This document shows positions 30,029-40,795 of a stretch of DNA of 64,000 nt, piece after piece (the first letter of the stretch is position 1; every line of letters begins with the position of its first letter). The position numbers and the translations under genes are program-made. The notes beneath the pieces were generated by a model that saw only the letters and a program-made list of their open reading frames with translations, was not told where the DNA came from and did not search any database. This DNA comes from Endosaccharibacter trunci (GTDB lineage Bacteria; Pseudomonadota; Alphaproteobacteria; Acetobacterales; Acetobacteraceae), in assembly GCA_024515975.1 (NCBI GenBank), contig JAMSKV010000009.1, positions 105,633 to 169,632 of the forward strand. The letters run 5' to 3'.

Positions 30029-30727
30029 ATGGACGAGCCGTCATTCGTTGCCACGATCTCCCGAAAGCCTGGCCGTCCGATCAAGGACGAGCGGAAAGCG
30101 CGCCTGCATCTGGTTGGTGTCGATCATGAGATGGCGGCGCTGATCCGACGCGTCGGTCGCTGCACGCTCCGGGTGCGTACCGAGCGCGAGCCGTTCGAGG
30201 CCCTGGTGCGGGCGATCGCCGGGCAGCAGCTCCATGCCCGCGCGGCCGAGGCGATGCTGGGGCGGATGCTGGCGCATTTCCCTGACGGGTTTCCGTCGCC
30301 GGAGGCTCTGGGCGCCCTAGACGACGCCGCGTTCCGGGCCTGCGGCTTTTCCGGTAGCAAGACGGTGGCGATCCGCGGCGTGTGCGCGGCCGCGGCGACC
30401 GGGATCGTGCCGACGCGTCGGCAGGCGCAGCGCCTGTCTGATTCCGAGCTGATCGCGCGCCTGGTGCCTCTGCGCGGAATCGGCGCCTGGACGGTCGAGA
30501 TGCTGCTGATCTTCACGCTCGGACGTCCGGACATCATGCCGATCGACGATTACGGGGTACGAGAGGGATACCGGCGCATCAAGGGGCTGGAGGCGCAGCC
30601 GAAACCGAAGGCTCTGCTTGCGGCTACCGAATCCTGGCGGCCGTTCCGGTCGGTCGGCGCCTGGTATCTGTGGCGCGCGGCCGACGAGGCCAAGCCGGCC
30701 GGACGGAGCCCGACCGCTTCGGCCTGA
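30029..30727 (+). CDS. DNA-3-methyladenine glycosylase (AlkA-type HhH-GPD)
   Basis: Base-excision repair glycosylase of 232 residues. The helix-hairpin-helix is LVPLRGIGAWTVEMLLIF, followed by the catalytic aspartate in IMPIDDYGVREGYR. QQLHARAAEAML matches the conserved GQQ region. It lacks the N-terminal AlkA TBP-like domain, so the AlkA-II/YfjP type is likely. AGGAG seven bases before the ATG at 30029 fixes the start. It is divergent from the TonB-like gene and convergent with the hydrolase. Confidence 0.9.
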   Translation: MDEPSFVATISRKPGRPIKDERKARLHLVGVDHEMAALIRRVGRCTLRVRTEREPFEALVRAIAGQQLHARAAEAMLGRMLAHFPDGFPSPEALGALDDAAFRACGFSGSKTVAIRGVCAAAATGIVPTRRQAQRLSDSELIARLVPLRGIGAWTVEMLLIFTLGRPDIMPIDDYGVREGYRRIKGLEAQPKPKALLAATESWRPFRSVGAWYLWRAADEAKPAGRSPTASA

Positions 30728-30828
30728 CGCCCCCCGGCTGCCCGGCTCCCTGCCGCGCACCGGATCTGGACTCGAACGGACGGAATTTTCCGCTCTCGTG
30801 CTTTGGGAAAAGGCAGGCCCTTCCTGCT

Positions 30829-31623
30829 TCAGCTTTCCAGCCCGATGAAGTCGCTGACGATCTGCAGGAATTCGGCCGGCTTCTCGGCATGAAGCCAATG
30901 CCCGGCGCCTTCCACCACGATCAGCTTATGCCCGGGAAACAGCACGTCCATCGTTTTGAGATGCTTGAGTTGCAGATAGGGCGAATTCTCTCCCGCCACG
31001 AACAGGCTGGGGCCGTCATAGCGGAGCGCGGACATGGCTTCCGGCCAGCCCTCGATGAAGGGCATGGAATCGACGATCTCGCGCAGGCCGATGCTCCAGC
31101 CGGGATTGTCGCCCAGGCGGAGATTCTGGAGCAGAAGGTTGCGCACGTCCTGGCTGGGCGAGATGTCGGCCAGCAACGCATCGGCGCCGACGCGGGTCAG
31201 TGTCTCGGGCATCGGCAGATGCAGCAGCTTGCGGGCCAGCAGGGCGTTGCCGTGTCCGGTGGGGGCCGGCGGCATGTCGGCGACGAGCAAGCGCGAGACC
31301 AGCTCCGGCCGGGTCAGCGCCAGCACCATGCTGAGCTTGCCGCCCATGGAATGCCCGGCCACCACGGCCGGTGTCGCGCCGAGCGCTTCCAGCGTTTCCG
31401 CGAGATCGGCCGCCATCTCGGGATAGAGCATCGGGCCATGCGGAGAATCGCCATGGCTGCGCACGTCCACGGCCAGCACGCGACGGCGCAGCGCCAGGCG
31501 CTTCTGGAAGAAACCCATGTTGCGGGCACGGCCGAAGAGACCGTGCACCAGAACCACGGGCGGGGCGTCGCGATCGGCCGCGTCGGCCGATTCCGGCCCG
31601 CGCTCGATGACGTTCAGCCTCAT
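30829..31623 (-). CDS. Alpha/beta hydrolase (YbfF-like)
   Basis: A 264-residue hydrolase with a full catalytic set: the nucleophile elbow VVAGHSMGGKLSMV, the oxyanion region VVLVHGLFGRARNMGFF, and a C-terminal histidine in VVEGAGHWLHAEKPAEFL. VDVRSHGDSPHG is typical of the YbfF/acyl-CoA-esterase group. It overlaps the quinone oxidoreductase stop by four bases on the same strand. The in-frame open region continues upstream inside that gene, but the ATG at 31623 gives the conserved N-terminus. Confidence 0.88.
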   Translation of the reverse strand: MRLNVIERGPESADAADRDAPPVVLVHGLFGRARNMGFFQKRLALRRRVLAVDVRSHGDSPHGPMLYPEMAADLAETLEALGATPAVVAGHSMGGKLSMVLALTRPELVSRLLVADMPPAPTGHGNALLARKLLHLPMPETLTRVGADALLADISPSQDVRNLLLQNLRLGDNPGWSIGLREIVDSMPFIEGWPEAMSALRYDGPSLFVAGENSPYLQLKHLKTMDVLFPGHKLIVVEGAGHWLHAEKPAEFLQIVSDFIGLES

Positions 31624-32654
31624 GCCGCGCGCTCCTCGCGGCGGAGATCGAGCACGATCTTGCCGGCGTGGCTGCCGCCTTCCATCAGCTCGTGCGCCTG
31701 CCGGACCTGCTCGAAGGGCAGGACGCGCTCCATCAGCGGCTTCACCTTTCCGGCCTCGATCAGCGGCCAGACATGCTCGGCGAGCGAATCCGCGAGTTCC
31801 GCCTTGAAGGCGGCGGTTCTGGGGCGGAGCGTGGTGCCGGTGAGAGTGAGGCGCTTGCTCATGATCCGCGCCAGGTCGACGCCGGACGCGACCGCGCCGC
31901 TCTGCACCGATACCAGCACCAGGCGGCCGAGATCGGCGAGAGAGCGCAGATTGCGCTCGAGATAGGCCGCGCCGACGATGTCGAGCACCACATCGACGCC
32001 ACGACCCTCGGTCAGCGCGGCGACACGTTCGGCGAAGTCTTCTTCCTTGTAGTTGATCGCCGCCTCGGCGCCGAGCGACCGGGTGATCTCGGCCTTGCGC
32101 GCATCGCCGCAGGTCGCGAACACCCGCGCGCCGAACTGCGTCGCCAACTGGATCGCAATCGAGCCGATGCCGCTGGTCGCGCCGTGGATCAGGACGGTTT
32201 CGCCGGAGCGCAGCCGGCCGGTGCGGAACAGGTTCGACCAGACGGTGAAGCAGGTCTCGGGCAGGGCAGCACTCTGCACGACGTCCAGACCGGCGGGGCA
32301 GGGCAGGCATTGTCCGACGGGAGCGACGCAGAACGTGGCATAGCCGCCGCCATTCACCAGCGCGCAGACGCGGTCGCCGACCTGAAAGCGGCTGGGCCGG
32401 TCGCCTGGCGGCCCGAGCGCCACGACGCGCCCGGCCACTTCAAGCCCGAGTATCGGGCTGGCGCCGGGCGGCGGCGGATACTTGCCCGCACGCTGCATCA
32501 CGTCCGGACGGTTCACGCCGGCTGCCTCGACCTCGATCAACAGCTCGCCCGGACGGGGGACGGGCATCGGCGCCTCGGCGAACCCCATCGTTTCGGGACC
32601 GCCTCCGGAGGGGTTGTGCGTCACGTGACGCATCGTTCGGTCGGTAGTCACCAT
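31620..32654 (-). CDS. Quinone oxidoreductase-like MDR alcohol dehydrogenase (PIG3 type)
   Basis: A 344-residue zinc-independent MDR enzyme. GVNRPDVMQRAGKYPPPPG and GLEVAGRVVALG mark the N-terminal GroES-like fold. The NADPH-binding segment is VLIHGATSGIGSIAIQLA. The order and the missing zinc ligands match the NAD(P)H:quinone oxidoreductase / PIG3 family. It heads a two-gene unit with the hydrolase downstream. The ATG at 32654 is seven codons upstream of MRHVTHNP, so the true start could be either. Confidence 0.9.
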   Translation of the reverse strand: MVTTDRTMRHVTHNPSGGGPETMGFAEAPMPVPRPGELLIEVEAAGVNRPDVMQRAGKYPPPPGASPILGLEVAGRVVALGPPGDRPSRFQVGDRVCALVNGGGYATFCVAPVGQCLPCPAGLDVVQSAALPETCFTVWSNLFRTGRLRSGETVLIHGATSGIGSIAIQLATQFGARVFATCGDARKAEITRSLGAEAAINYKEEDFAERVAALTEGRGVDVVLDIVGAAYLERNLRSLADLGRLVLVSVQSGAVASGVDLARIMSKRLTLTGTTLRPRTAAFKAELADSLAEHVWPLIEAGKVKPLMERVLPFEQVRQAHELMEGGSHAGKIVLDLRREERAA

Positions 32655-32796
32655 CGATTCATCCCTTGCCAGCTAGGATGGCATAGCACGCTCGGCCGCG
32701 CCCGCATCGCACCCCACGCAACCGGGAGCCATGCGGACAACCGGGAGCCATGCGGACGGTTGAGCGGTTTCACGGTGAGGATAAGGAGATCGAGCT

Positions 32797-33039
32797 ATGA
32801 GAACCGGTTTTCACCGAGCGAGCGGTTTCCGGCTGGCCGATTTGGCCGATGGCGGCAGTCCGCTGCGACGATCCTTTGCGTTCGCCTCCGGAGGCGGGGA
32901 CGTGCCGCCGCCTCCGCGTACGCCCCCGACCGAAACGCCGCCGGATGGGCCCGCACCGGTCCAGGAACCGCCTGGGCCGATCCCCGTGCCTCCCGATCCC
33001 GGGCCGCCGCCGATGCAGCTCGCGACCGATTCCGGCTGA
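32797..33039 (+). CDS. Small proline-rich protein of unknown function
   Basis: An 80-residue product whose second half is over 40% proline (PPPPRTPPTETPPDGPAPVQ, then more). The first half has no signal or membrane segment. It has one of the best ribosome sites in the window, AAGGAG at 32783-32788 eight bases before the ATG, so translation is likely. Polyproline runs like these are classic EF-P targets. It is not part of any obvious operon, and the 269 bases that follow it up to 33308 show no further gene or strong signal. Confidence 0.6.
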   Translation: MRTGFHRASGFRLADLADGGSPLRRSFAFASGGGDVPPPPRTPPTETPPDGPAPVQEPPGPIPVPPDPGPPPMQLATDSG

Positions 33040-33308
33040 TCCGGCGATCGCTGCGGGACGCGCGATCGCGCCGTCCGGATGGCGGATCCGGGCGGCCCCA
33101 CGGGGCGGTTCGTCCGGCTCGTCCCGCCGCCTACGATCTCGTGATCGGCGGTCGCCATCGTTTCGACACGGCGGAGGCCCTGTTTTCCGTCAACGGCTGC
33201 GGGATTTCGGGCGGATGATACGCGAATCATGTAAGCGAGACCGGGGATTCGGCCGGTTGCGTTCAGGTCTGCGTTTGGCCAGAACCATTCAGGAAGCGCC
33301 ACGCGGAC

Positions 33309-35210
33309 ATGGCGCCGTTCAGGGTTGATCGCTTGGCAGAGCCGGGTTCGCAGATCGGCGTATCCCACGCTCCGACGGATGCGCCGTTCGGGCGCGATCG
33401 CACGTCCAGCTGGCTTGATGCCGGCGCCTGGTTCACCCGCGCACGCACGCACGGGTCGTCGTTGCGCGGATGGGTGATGCATGCGCCGATATCGCTCCGC
33501 GCGCTGGTGCGCACGGACGAGATCTGGCTCGCCGTTCTGGCTGCGCTGACCGGAGTCGGCGCCGGATTGCTGGTTGTTTGCATCAACAGCATCACCCTGC
33601 TGATGCATCGCTTCCTGTTCGCGCTGGACAATGACGGGCACATGTCCGGCGTGGCGCATCTTGCGCCCTGGCGGGCGCTTCTCGTGCCCTCTCTCGGCGG
33701 TCTGCTGCTCGGTCTGTTCGGCATTCTCGCCGCCAGGCTCAGACCCGGCCGGCCAATCGACCCGATCGAGGCCAATGCCCTGTATGGCGGCCGCATGTCG
33801 TTTCGCGACAGCATGGTGGTCGTGGCGCAGACGGTGCTGTCCAACGGCGTCGGGGCGTCGATCGGGCTCGAAGCCGGCTACACCCAGATCGGATCGGCGG
33901 TCGCGTCCAAGCTCGGCCGGGCGTTCCGGCTCCGCCGGCAGGACATGCGCGTGCTGGTCGGATGCGGCGCGGCGGGCGCGATCGGCGCGGCGTTCGATGC
34001 GCCCATCGCCGGCGCGTTCTACGCCTTCGAGCTGGTGATCGGCACCTACTCGCTGGTGAATCTGGCGCCTGTGACGCTGGCATCGATCTGCGCGGTTCTT
34101 GTTTCGCACGTTCTGGACGGGGCGGCGCCGTCTCTCTCCGTCGACCTGCCGCCGGGAATCGGCGGTCTCGACTACGTGCCGATTCTGGGGCTGGGAGTCA
34201 TCGCGGCGCTGGTCGGGATCGCCGTCATGCATGCCGTGACCACGATCGAGGCGCTGTTCCGGAAGAGCGGCCTGCCGGTTTGGCTGCGGCCGGCCGTGGG
34301 CGGTCTGATCGTCGGCGCGATGGCGCTCATTACCCCTTCGGTGATGTCGTCCGGTCATATGGCGATGCGTCTCGGTCTCGACATGCAGTACGGGCTTGAA
34401 CAGGTCGCGCTGATGCTGGTGCTGAAGGCGCTGGCCTCGGCGGTGTCGATCGGCTCCGGCTTTCGCGGCGGTCTGTTCTTCGCCTCCCTGTTTCTCGGCG
34501 TGCTGACCGGCACGCTGTGCGGCGACCTGCTTTGGCTGTTGAGCCCGAACGCGCTGTCGCCGTCGGTCTGTGCGTTGGTCGGCATGAGCGCCATGGCCGT
34601 GGCGATCGTCGGCGGCCCGTTGACGATGGTGTTTCTGGCGCTGGAATCCACCGGCAGCCTGCCGCTCACCAGCGCCGTCCTGGCCGCGTCCGTGGTGTCG
34701 TCGCTGACCGTACGACGCATTTTCGGCTATTCCTTCGCCACCTGGCGCTTCCATTTGCGTGGCGAGAGCATTCGCAGCGCCGTGGATGTGGGCTGGATGC
34801 GCAACCTGACCGTCGGGCGCATGATGCGGCGAGAGGTGCGCACCATCCGTCTCGACACGCCGATCGCGGCCGTGCGACGCGATTTCCCGCTCGGCTCGGC
34901 GCATCGCGTGATCGTGGTCGATCAGAGCGGCGCCTATGCCGGACTCGTGCTGATGCCGGAACTGCACGATCCCGAGCGGCCGGCCGAGAAGCTGTCCGAT
35001 CTGCTGCATCTGCGCGACAGCGTGCTGATGCCGCAGATGACGGTGAGGGAGGCGGTGTCGTTGTTCGAGAAAAGCGAGGCGGATGCGCTCGTGGTGGTCG
35101 ACGATATCAAGCGCCGCCAGGTGATCGGGGAACTGACGGAGCAGCATGCGCTGCGGCGGTATTCCGAGGAGCTCGATCGCAGCCGCCGCGAACTGTCGGG
35201 CGAGCGGTAG
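33309..35210 (+). CDS. clcA: CLC chloride channel/antiporter with C-terminal CBS domains
   Basis: A 633-residue integral membrane protein with the CLC pore followed by paired CBS domains (about 490-620, for example MMRREVRTIRLDTPIAAVRRD). Selectivity landmarks include SIGLEAGYTQIG, with Glu188 at the gating-glutamate position, and GSGFRGGLFFASLFLG. These bacterial CLCs exchange Cl- for H+ and support acid resistance, which would suit an acid-producing host. The ATG at 33309 leaves a long cytoplasmic N-tail; the ATG at 33477 is a shorter alternative. GRP(I)DPIEANALYGGRM is conserved in the group. Confidence 0.88.
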   Translation: MAPFRVDRLAEPGSQIGVSHAPTDAPFGRDRTSSWLDAGAWFTRARTHGSSLRGWVMHAPISLRALVRTDEIWLAVLAALTGVGAGLLVVCINSITLLMHRFLFALDNDGHMSGVAHLAPWRALLVPSLGGLLLGLFGILAARLRPGRPIDPIEANALYGGRMSFRDSMVVVAQTVLSNGVGASIGLEAGYTQIGSAVASKLGRAFRLRRQDMRVLVGCGAAGAIGAAFDAPIAGAFYAFELVIGTYSLVNLAPVTLASICAVLVSHVLDGAAPSLSVDLPPGIGGLDYVPILGLGVIAALVGIAVMHAVTTIEALFRKSGLPVWLRPAVGGLIVGAMALITPSVMSSGHMAMRLGLDMQYGLEQVALMLVLKALASAVSIGSGFRGGLFFASLFLGVLTGTLCGDLLWLLSPNALSPSVCALVGMSAMAVAIVGGPLTMVFLALESTGSLPLTSAVLAASVVSSLTVRRIFGYSFATWRFHLRGESIRSAVDVGWMRNLTVGRMMRREVRTIRLDTPIAAVRRDFPLGSAHRVIVVDQSGAYAGLVLMPELHDPERPAEKLSDLLHLRDSVLMPQMTVREAVSLFEKSEADALVVVDDIKRRQVIGELTEQHALRRYSEELDRSRRELSGER

Positions 35211-35255
35211 CGGCGCCCCGGCGGCGGTTGCGGGGAGGGATCCCGCGCGCGGTCT

Positions 35256-35271
35256 TGATCAAGTTCGATCA
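35256..35271. promoter_or_regulatory. Inverted repeat upstream of DeoR gene
   Basis: TGATC at 35256-35260 is repeated in inverse as GATCA at 35267-35271, six bases apart. It lies about 230 bases upstream of the DeoR-family start and after the CLC stop. It could be an autoregulatory operator, but there is no independent support. Confidence 0.25.
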
Positions 35272-35499
35272 TCGGCATTCCGTCCGCCGTGCTCTGGGTT
35301 TCGCTCCGTCGCACCTCCAGTAACGTCGCAAAGGGTCGCGTGTTACTTGTCCTGGCTTGGCCATGCAGGAGCTTGCGGCCGTGCCGGATGTCCGGCTGAG
35401 CCTGATCCAGCCGTCATTCATGCCGGCGGGACGATGGACTCCAATCGGCAAACGAGCGAAGATCGTCACGACCAGTTCATTCCGAACGGCCGGAAGACG

Positions 35500-36276
35500 A
35501 TGATGACCGAACAAGGTCGCCGGAAGCGGATTCTCGGCGTGCTGGCCGACAGGCCTTTCGCCAGCGTGCGGGATCTGGTCGCGCTTCTCGACGTATCCCC
35601 GGCAACCGTGCGCCGGGATCTCGACAAGCTCCACGAGGCCGGTGAGGCGCGGAAGGTGTTCGGCGGCATTGCGCTGCTCGGCGGCGCGGCACGCACCCAT
35701 GCACTGCCTTTCGGCGAGAACAGCGATCTCGCCGTGGATGCGAAGGCGGCGATCGCCGAATGCGCCGCCGCGCTGGTCCAGGATGGCGACATGGTGATCG
35801 TCGCCAGCGGGTCGACCTGCTACCAGCTCGGCGTGCTGCTTTCGAGGCGTCCCGTCACGATCCATACCAACTCGATGCCGCTCGCCGCCATGATCGGCAC
35901 AGCCGGCGTGTGCCAGATGGTGCTCAGCGGCGGCACGCTGCACCGCGAGCCGGGCATTCTCTACGACCACGAGGACAGAGCCCCGGACTTCAACGCCTCC
36001 CGGCTGTTCCTGGGCGCGCAGGGCCTGTGCCCGGACGGTGTGATGGAATCGCATCCGCTGATCGTGCGCACCACGCGGATGATGCTGGAGCGGACCGACG
36101 AGGTCATCGTCCTTGCCGATAGCCGCAAGCTGGCCATCCGGGCCCGGCATCTGACCTGTCCGGTCGAGCGCATCTCGACCGTGATCACCGATGAGGGGAT
36201 CTCCACAGACGATTCGGCGGCGCTGCGCGAGGCGGGCGTCCGGGTCGTGATCGCGCAGGCCGGAGCGCGGGCATGA
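35500..36276 (+). CDS. DeoR/GlpR family transcriptional regulator
   Basis: A 258-residue sugar-phosphate-responsive repressor. The N-terminal helix-turn-helix is RRKRILGVLADRPFASVRDL with VSPATVRRDLDKLHEAG. The C-terminal DeoR sensor domain has KAAIAECAAALVQDGDMVIV and NSMPLAAMI. I place the start at the ATG at 35500 (a second ATG follows at 35503), which gives the family N-terminus; one at 35434 is also possible. It lies 122 bases upstream of an SDR dehydrogenase on the same strand and probably regulates it in response to a polyol or sugar phosphate. Confidence 0.88.
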   Translation: MMTEQGRRKRILGVLADRPFASVRDLVALLDVSPATVRRDLDKLHEAGEARKVFGGIALLGGAARTHALPFGENSDLAVDAKAAIAECAAALVQDGDMVIVASGSTCYQLGVLLSRRPVTIHTNSMPLAAMIGTAGVCQMVLSGGTLHREPGILYDHEDRAPDFNASRLFLGAQGLCPDGVMESHPLIVRTTRMMLERTDEVIVLADSRKLAIRARHLTCPVERISTVITDEGISTDDSAALREAGVRVVIAQAGARA

Positions 36277-36358
36277 GGCCGATCCATCGCGCGTTTCTCA
36301 GGTTCGCCAGATCATCGGTCCATGCCGGAGCTGATCGGCCAGCACGTTTCATAACGAT

Positions 36359-36379
36359 GGGGACGTGACGTTCGTCCCC
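36359..36379. promoter_or_regulatory. Inverted repeat just upstream of SDR gene
   Basis: GGGGACG at 36359-36365 is perfectly complementary to CGTCCCC at 36373-36379 with a 7-base spacer. It ends 19 bases before the SDR start codon, on top of where a promoter or leader would be. It could be the DeoR operator or an mRNA hairpin; the sequence does not decide between them. Confidence 0.3.
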
Positions 36380-36398
36380 GCTTCAAGGGAGTTCCGCC

Positions 36399-37154
36399 AT
36401 GATATCGACCTCCATCGAACGCGCTTTCGACATGAGCGGTCGCGTTCTGCTCGTCACCGGCGCCGCCGCCGGGATCGGGCTCGCGACGGCGACCCTGTTC
36501 GCCGAGCAGGGCGCGCGCGCCGTGCTGCTCGACCGTGCCCCCGCCGTCGTCGATGTCGCCGGCACGCTTCCGGGCTCGGGCCATGTCGGCGTGGTCTGCG
36601 ACGTCACCGATCCCGCCGCCGTGGACGCGGCGGTCGCGTCCGTCGAGTCCCGGATCGACGTGCTGGTCAACAGCGCCGGGATCGTGCGTTTGGCGCCGGC
36701 GGACGCCCTGACGGCACAAGACTGGAACGCCACCATCGACATCAACCTGACCGCCTCGTTTACGGTCGCGCAGAGCGTCGGGCGGCGCATGCTCGCCCAG
36801 GGCGGCGGCCGTATCGTCAACCTCGCCTCGCAGGCGGCTGTGGTGGCGTTGGACCAGCACGTCGCCTATTGCGCCAGCAAGGCGGCGATCGTGGCGATGA
36901 CCAAGGTGCTGGCCCTCGAATGGGGACCCTCGGGCATCACCGTGAACTGTATCAGCCCGACGGTGGTGGAAACCGAGCTGGGGCGGCTGGCCTGGGCCGG
37001 CGAGGTCGGCGACGCCATGCGTGCGCGCATTCCGACCCGTCGCTTCGCCCGTCCGGACGAGATCGCGACGGCGGCGCTTTATCTGGCGAGCGGCGCGGCC
37101 GGGATGATCAACGGCGAAAATCTCGTCGTCGATGGCGGCTTCACCATTCAGTAG
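36399..37154 (+). CDS. SDR family polyol dehydrogenase-like oxidoreductase
   Basis: A 251-residue classical short-chain dehydrogenase. The NAD(H) loop is TGAAAGIGLATA, the NNAG-type motif is VNSAGIV, and the catalytic set is the NLASQAA serine with YCASK (Tyr and Lys). The C-terminal GFTIQ and the overall pattern resemble polyol dehydrogenases such as GolD or galactitol dehydrogenase. AGGGAG at 36385-36390 supports the start. With the DeoR regulator upstream, a role in oxidising a sugar alcohol is likely; acetic acid bacteria are rich in such enzymes. Confidence 0.88.
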   Translation: MISTSIERAFDMSGRVLLVTGAAAGIGLATATLFAEQGARAVLLDRAPAVVDVAGTLPGSGHVGVVCDVTDPAAVDAAVASVESRIDVLVNSAGIVRLAPADALTAQDWNATIDINLTASFTVAQSVGRRMLAQGGGRIVNLASQAAVVALDQHVAYCASKAAIVAMTKVLALEWGPSGITVNCISPTVVETELGRLAWAGEVGDAMRARIPTRRFARPDEIATAALYLASGAAGMINGENLVVDGGFTIQ

Positions 37155-37166
37155 TGCCGATGAAGA

Positions 37167-37197
37167 AACGGCGCTCCACGGGAAACGGAGCGCCGTT
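37167..37197 (-). terminator. Convergent terminator between SDR gene and glnA
   Basis: AACGGCGCTCC (37167-37177) is perfectly complementary to the arm at 37187-37197 with a 9-base loop. On the minus strand the stem is followed by TTTCTTC, so it serves glnA best; on the plus strand it follows the SDR stop by 12 bases. A second perfect 8-bp hairpin, CCGGGAGC at 37217-37224 with 37231-37238, lies just after the glnA stop. Confidence 0.7.
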
Positions 37198-37250
37198 CGG
37201 CAAGGCTTTCGGTGAACCGGGAGCAGGAACGCTCCCGGCGTCGTTCCGTG

Positions 37251-38729
37251 TCAGACCGAGTAGTACATCTCGAACTCGACCGGGTGCGGCGTGTGTTCGA
37301 AGCGGTACACTTCCTGCCACTTGATGTCGCAGTAGCTCTTGATCTGGTCACGGGTGAAGACGTTGCCGGCGAGCAGGAACTCGTGATCGGCTTCCACCGC
37401 TTCCAGTGCCTCGCGGAGCGAGCCGCACACCGTCGGGATCTCCTTCAGCTCGTCCGGCGGCAGGTCGTACAGATCCTTGTCCATCGCTTCGCCCGGATGG
37501 ATCTTGTTGCGGATGCCGTCCAGCCCGGCCATCAGCATCGCCGAGAAGGCGAGATACGGATTGGCGGTCGGGTCCGGGAACCGCACCTCGACGCGCTTGG
37601 CCTTCGGGCTGGTCGCGTAGGGGATGCGGCAGGAGGCGGAGCGGTTGCGGGCCGAATAGGCCAGCAGCACGGGGGCCTCGAAGCCCGGGATCAGGCGCTT
37701 GTAGGAGTTGGTGGACGGGTTGGTGAAGGCGTTCAGCGCCTTGGCGTGCTTGATGATGCCGCCGATGTAGTAGAGCGCGGTGTCGCTCAGATCGGCATAG
37801 CCGTTGCCGGCCATGGTCGGCTTGCCGTCCTTCCAGATCGACTGGTGCACATGCATGCCCGAGCCGTTATCGCCGTAGATCGGCTTCGGCATGAAGGTGG
37901 CGGTCTTGCCGTAGGAATGGGCCACGTTGTGCACGCAGTATTTGTAGATCTGCATGAAGTCGGCCGCCTTCACCAGCGTGGTGAACTTCGTGCCGAGCTC
38001 GTGCTGCGACTGCGCCACCTCGTGATGGTGCTTCTCGATCGGCAGGCCCATCTCGCCCATGGTCGACAGCATCTCGGCGCGCAGATCGTGCTCGCTGTCC
38101 ACCGGCGCCACCGGGAAATAGCCGCCCTTCACCGTGGGGCGATGGCCCATATTGCCTTCCGGGTAGTCCTTCAGCGACGCGCCGGGGCCTTCGATGCTGT
38201 CGAGCTGGTAGGAGGCGTGGTTCGGGCCGCTGCCGAACTTCACGCTGTCGAAGACGAAGAACTCGGCCTCCGGGCCGAAGAAGGCGGTGTCGCCGATGCC
38301 GGTCGATTTCAGATAGGCCTCGGCCAGCTTGGCGGTGGCGCGCGGGTCGCGGTTGTAGAACTGGCCGGTGGACGGTTCGACGATGTCGCAGAACAGGATC
38401 AGCTGCGGCTTGGCCGAGAACGGGTCCATCACCGCGCTGTCGGCGTCCGGCATCAGGATCATGTCGCTTTCGTTGATCGCCTTCCAGCCGGCGATGGACG
38501 AGCCGTCGAACATGATGCCGTCGCGGAACACGTCCTCGTCCATGGTCGAGACGTGCTGGGTGGTGTGGTGCCACTTGCCGCGCGGATCGGTGAAGCGGAG
38601 GTCGACATATTCGACCGAATGTTCTCCCAGCAGCTCCATCACCTTGGCGATGCTGGCCTGGCTCGAATGCGGCGCGTCGGAAGCCGGTGCGGCTGCAACG
38701 GGGGCGGGCGGGGCGGATTTCTTGGCCAT
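37251..38729 (-). CDS. glnA: Type I glutamine synthetase
   Basis: Makes glutamine from glutamate and ammonia. The 492-residue chain shows [36 protein letters not shown] and [10 protein letters not shown], all catalytic or metal-site landmarks. DLYDLPPDE carries the tyrosine that is adenylylated in GS-I, so activity is probably controlled by GlnE. An Ala/Pro-rich extension of about 22 residues precedes the conserved core. glnB lies 103 bases upstream on the same strand, the common glnB-glnA order. Confidence 0.96.
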   Translation of the reverse strand: MAKKSAPPAPVAAAPASDAPHSSQASIAKVMELLGEHSVEYVDLRFTDPRGKWHHTTQHVSTMDEDVFRDGIMFDGSSIAGWKAINESDMILMPDADSAVMDPFSAKPQLILFCDIVEPSTGQFYNRDPRATAKLAEAYLKSTGIGDTAFFGPEAEFFVFDSVKFGSGPNHASYQLDSIEGPGASLKDYPEGNMGHRPTVKGGYFPVAPVDSEHDLRAEMLSTMGEMGLPIEKHHHEVAQSQHELGTKFTTLVKAADFMQIYKYCVHNVAHSYGKTATFMPKPIYGDNGSGMHVHQSIWKDGKPTMAGNGYADLSDTALYYIGGIIKHAKALNAFTNPSTNSYKRLIPGFEAPVLLAYSARNRSASCRIPYATSPKAKRVEVRFPDPTANPYLAFSAMLMAGLDGIRNKIHPGEAMDKDLYDLPPDELKEIPTVCGSLREALEAVEADHEFLLAGNVFTRDQIKSYCDIKWQEVYRFEHTPHPVEFEMYYSV

Positions 38730-38832
38730 TTGCGACTCTACCTCGTGTTGGCGCGGCCGACCGGCGGCCACTGACATGGAACGTTCGGGGATGGGGAGAC
38801 GGTATGAAGGCGCGTCGGGGCGGGGCGATCGC

Positions 38833-40460
<1,628 letters not shown>

Positions 40461-40525
40461 ATCGCAAATGGCGCGGGGGCGATTGACGCGCCGCCGCGTC
40501 TCCCCTACACCCCGCTCCGCTGTGT

Positions 40526-40602
40526 GGCGGACGTAGCTCAGCTGGTAGAGCGCCAGGTTGTGGTCTTGGATGTCGCGGGTTCGAGCCCCGTCGTTCGCCC
40601 CA
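40526..40602 (+). tRNA. tRNA-His (GUG)
   Basis: A complete cloverleaf: acceptor stem GCGGACG (40527-40533) with CGTTCGC (40592-40598), the extra G at -1 (40526), D-arm AGCTCAGCTGGTAGAGC, anticodon stem CCAGG/CTTGG with loop TTGTGGT (anticodon GTG at 40560-40562), T-loop TTCGAGC, and encoded CCA at 40600-40602. The extra 5' G is the tRNA-His identity element. Confidence 0.97.
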
Positions 40603-40639
40603 GCAAACTTCCCGAATGAGTAGCCGAGGAACGACCGGA

Positions 40640-40794
40640 CGCCGGCGATCCGATCGCCGTCAGCCCCAACGTCCAGTATGTGCCGCAGCCGGTTAAGCCG
40701 TCGGCACGGTCGGCGTCATACAATATCCGCGTGTTCGGATTGCGCTTGTCCATCGAACTGGGCGCCGTCGTCGGGATGCCGGTCTGGCACTGAG
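40640..40794 (+). pseudogene. Possible OprB-type porin C-terminal remnant
   Basis: Read in the plus frame ending at the TGA near 40794, this stretch encodes VSPNVQYVPQP, then after a short spacer VFGLRLSIELGAVVG. This alternating beta-strand pattern ('NVQYV ... vlGLRl.iel') is typical of the last two strands of OprB-type carbohydrate porins. No start, signal peptide or barrel precedes it; the tRNA-His gene lies directly upstream. It looks like a leftover 3' end of a porin gene after a deletion or exchange at the tRNA. The match is by eye and short, and the last aromatic residue expected of a porin is not where it should be. Confidence 0.4.
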
Positions 40795-40795
40795 C

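Noticed and set aside
32811..35147. 778-residue minus-strand frame over the CLC gene
   Set aside because: It is antisense to a convincing CLC channel and its translation is repetitive His/Arg/Gln-rich shadow sequence.
40538..40753. 71-residue minus-strand frame
   Set aside because: It overlaps the tRNA-His gene antisense, which explains the frame.
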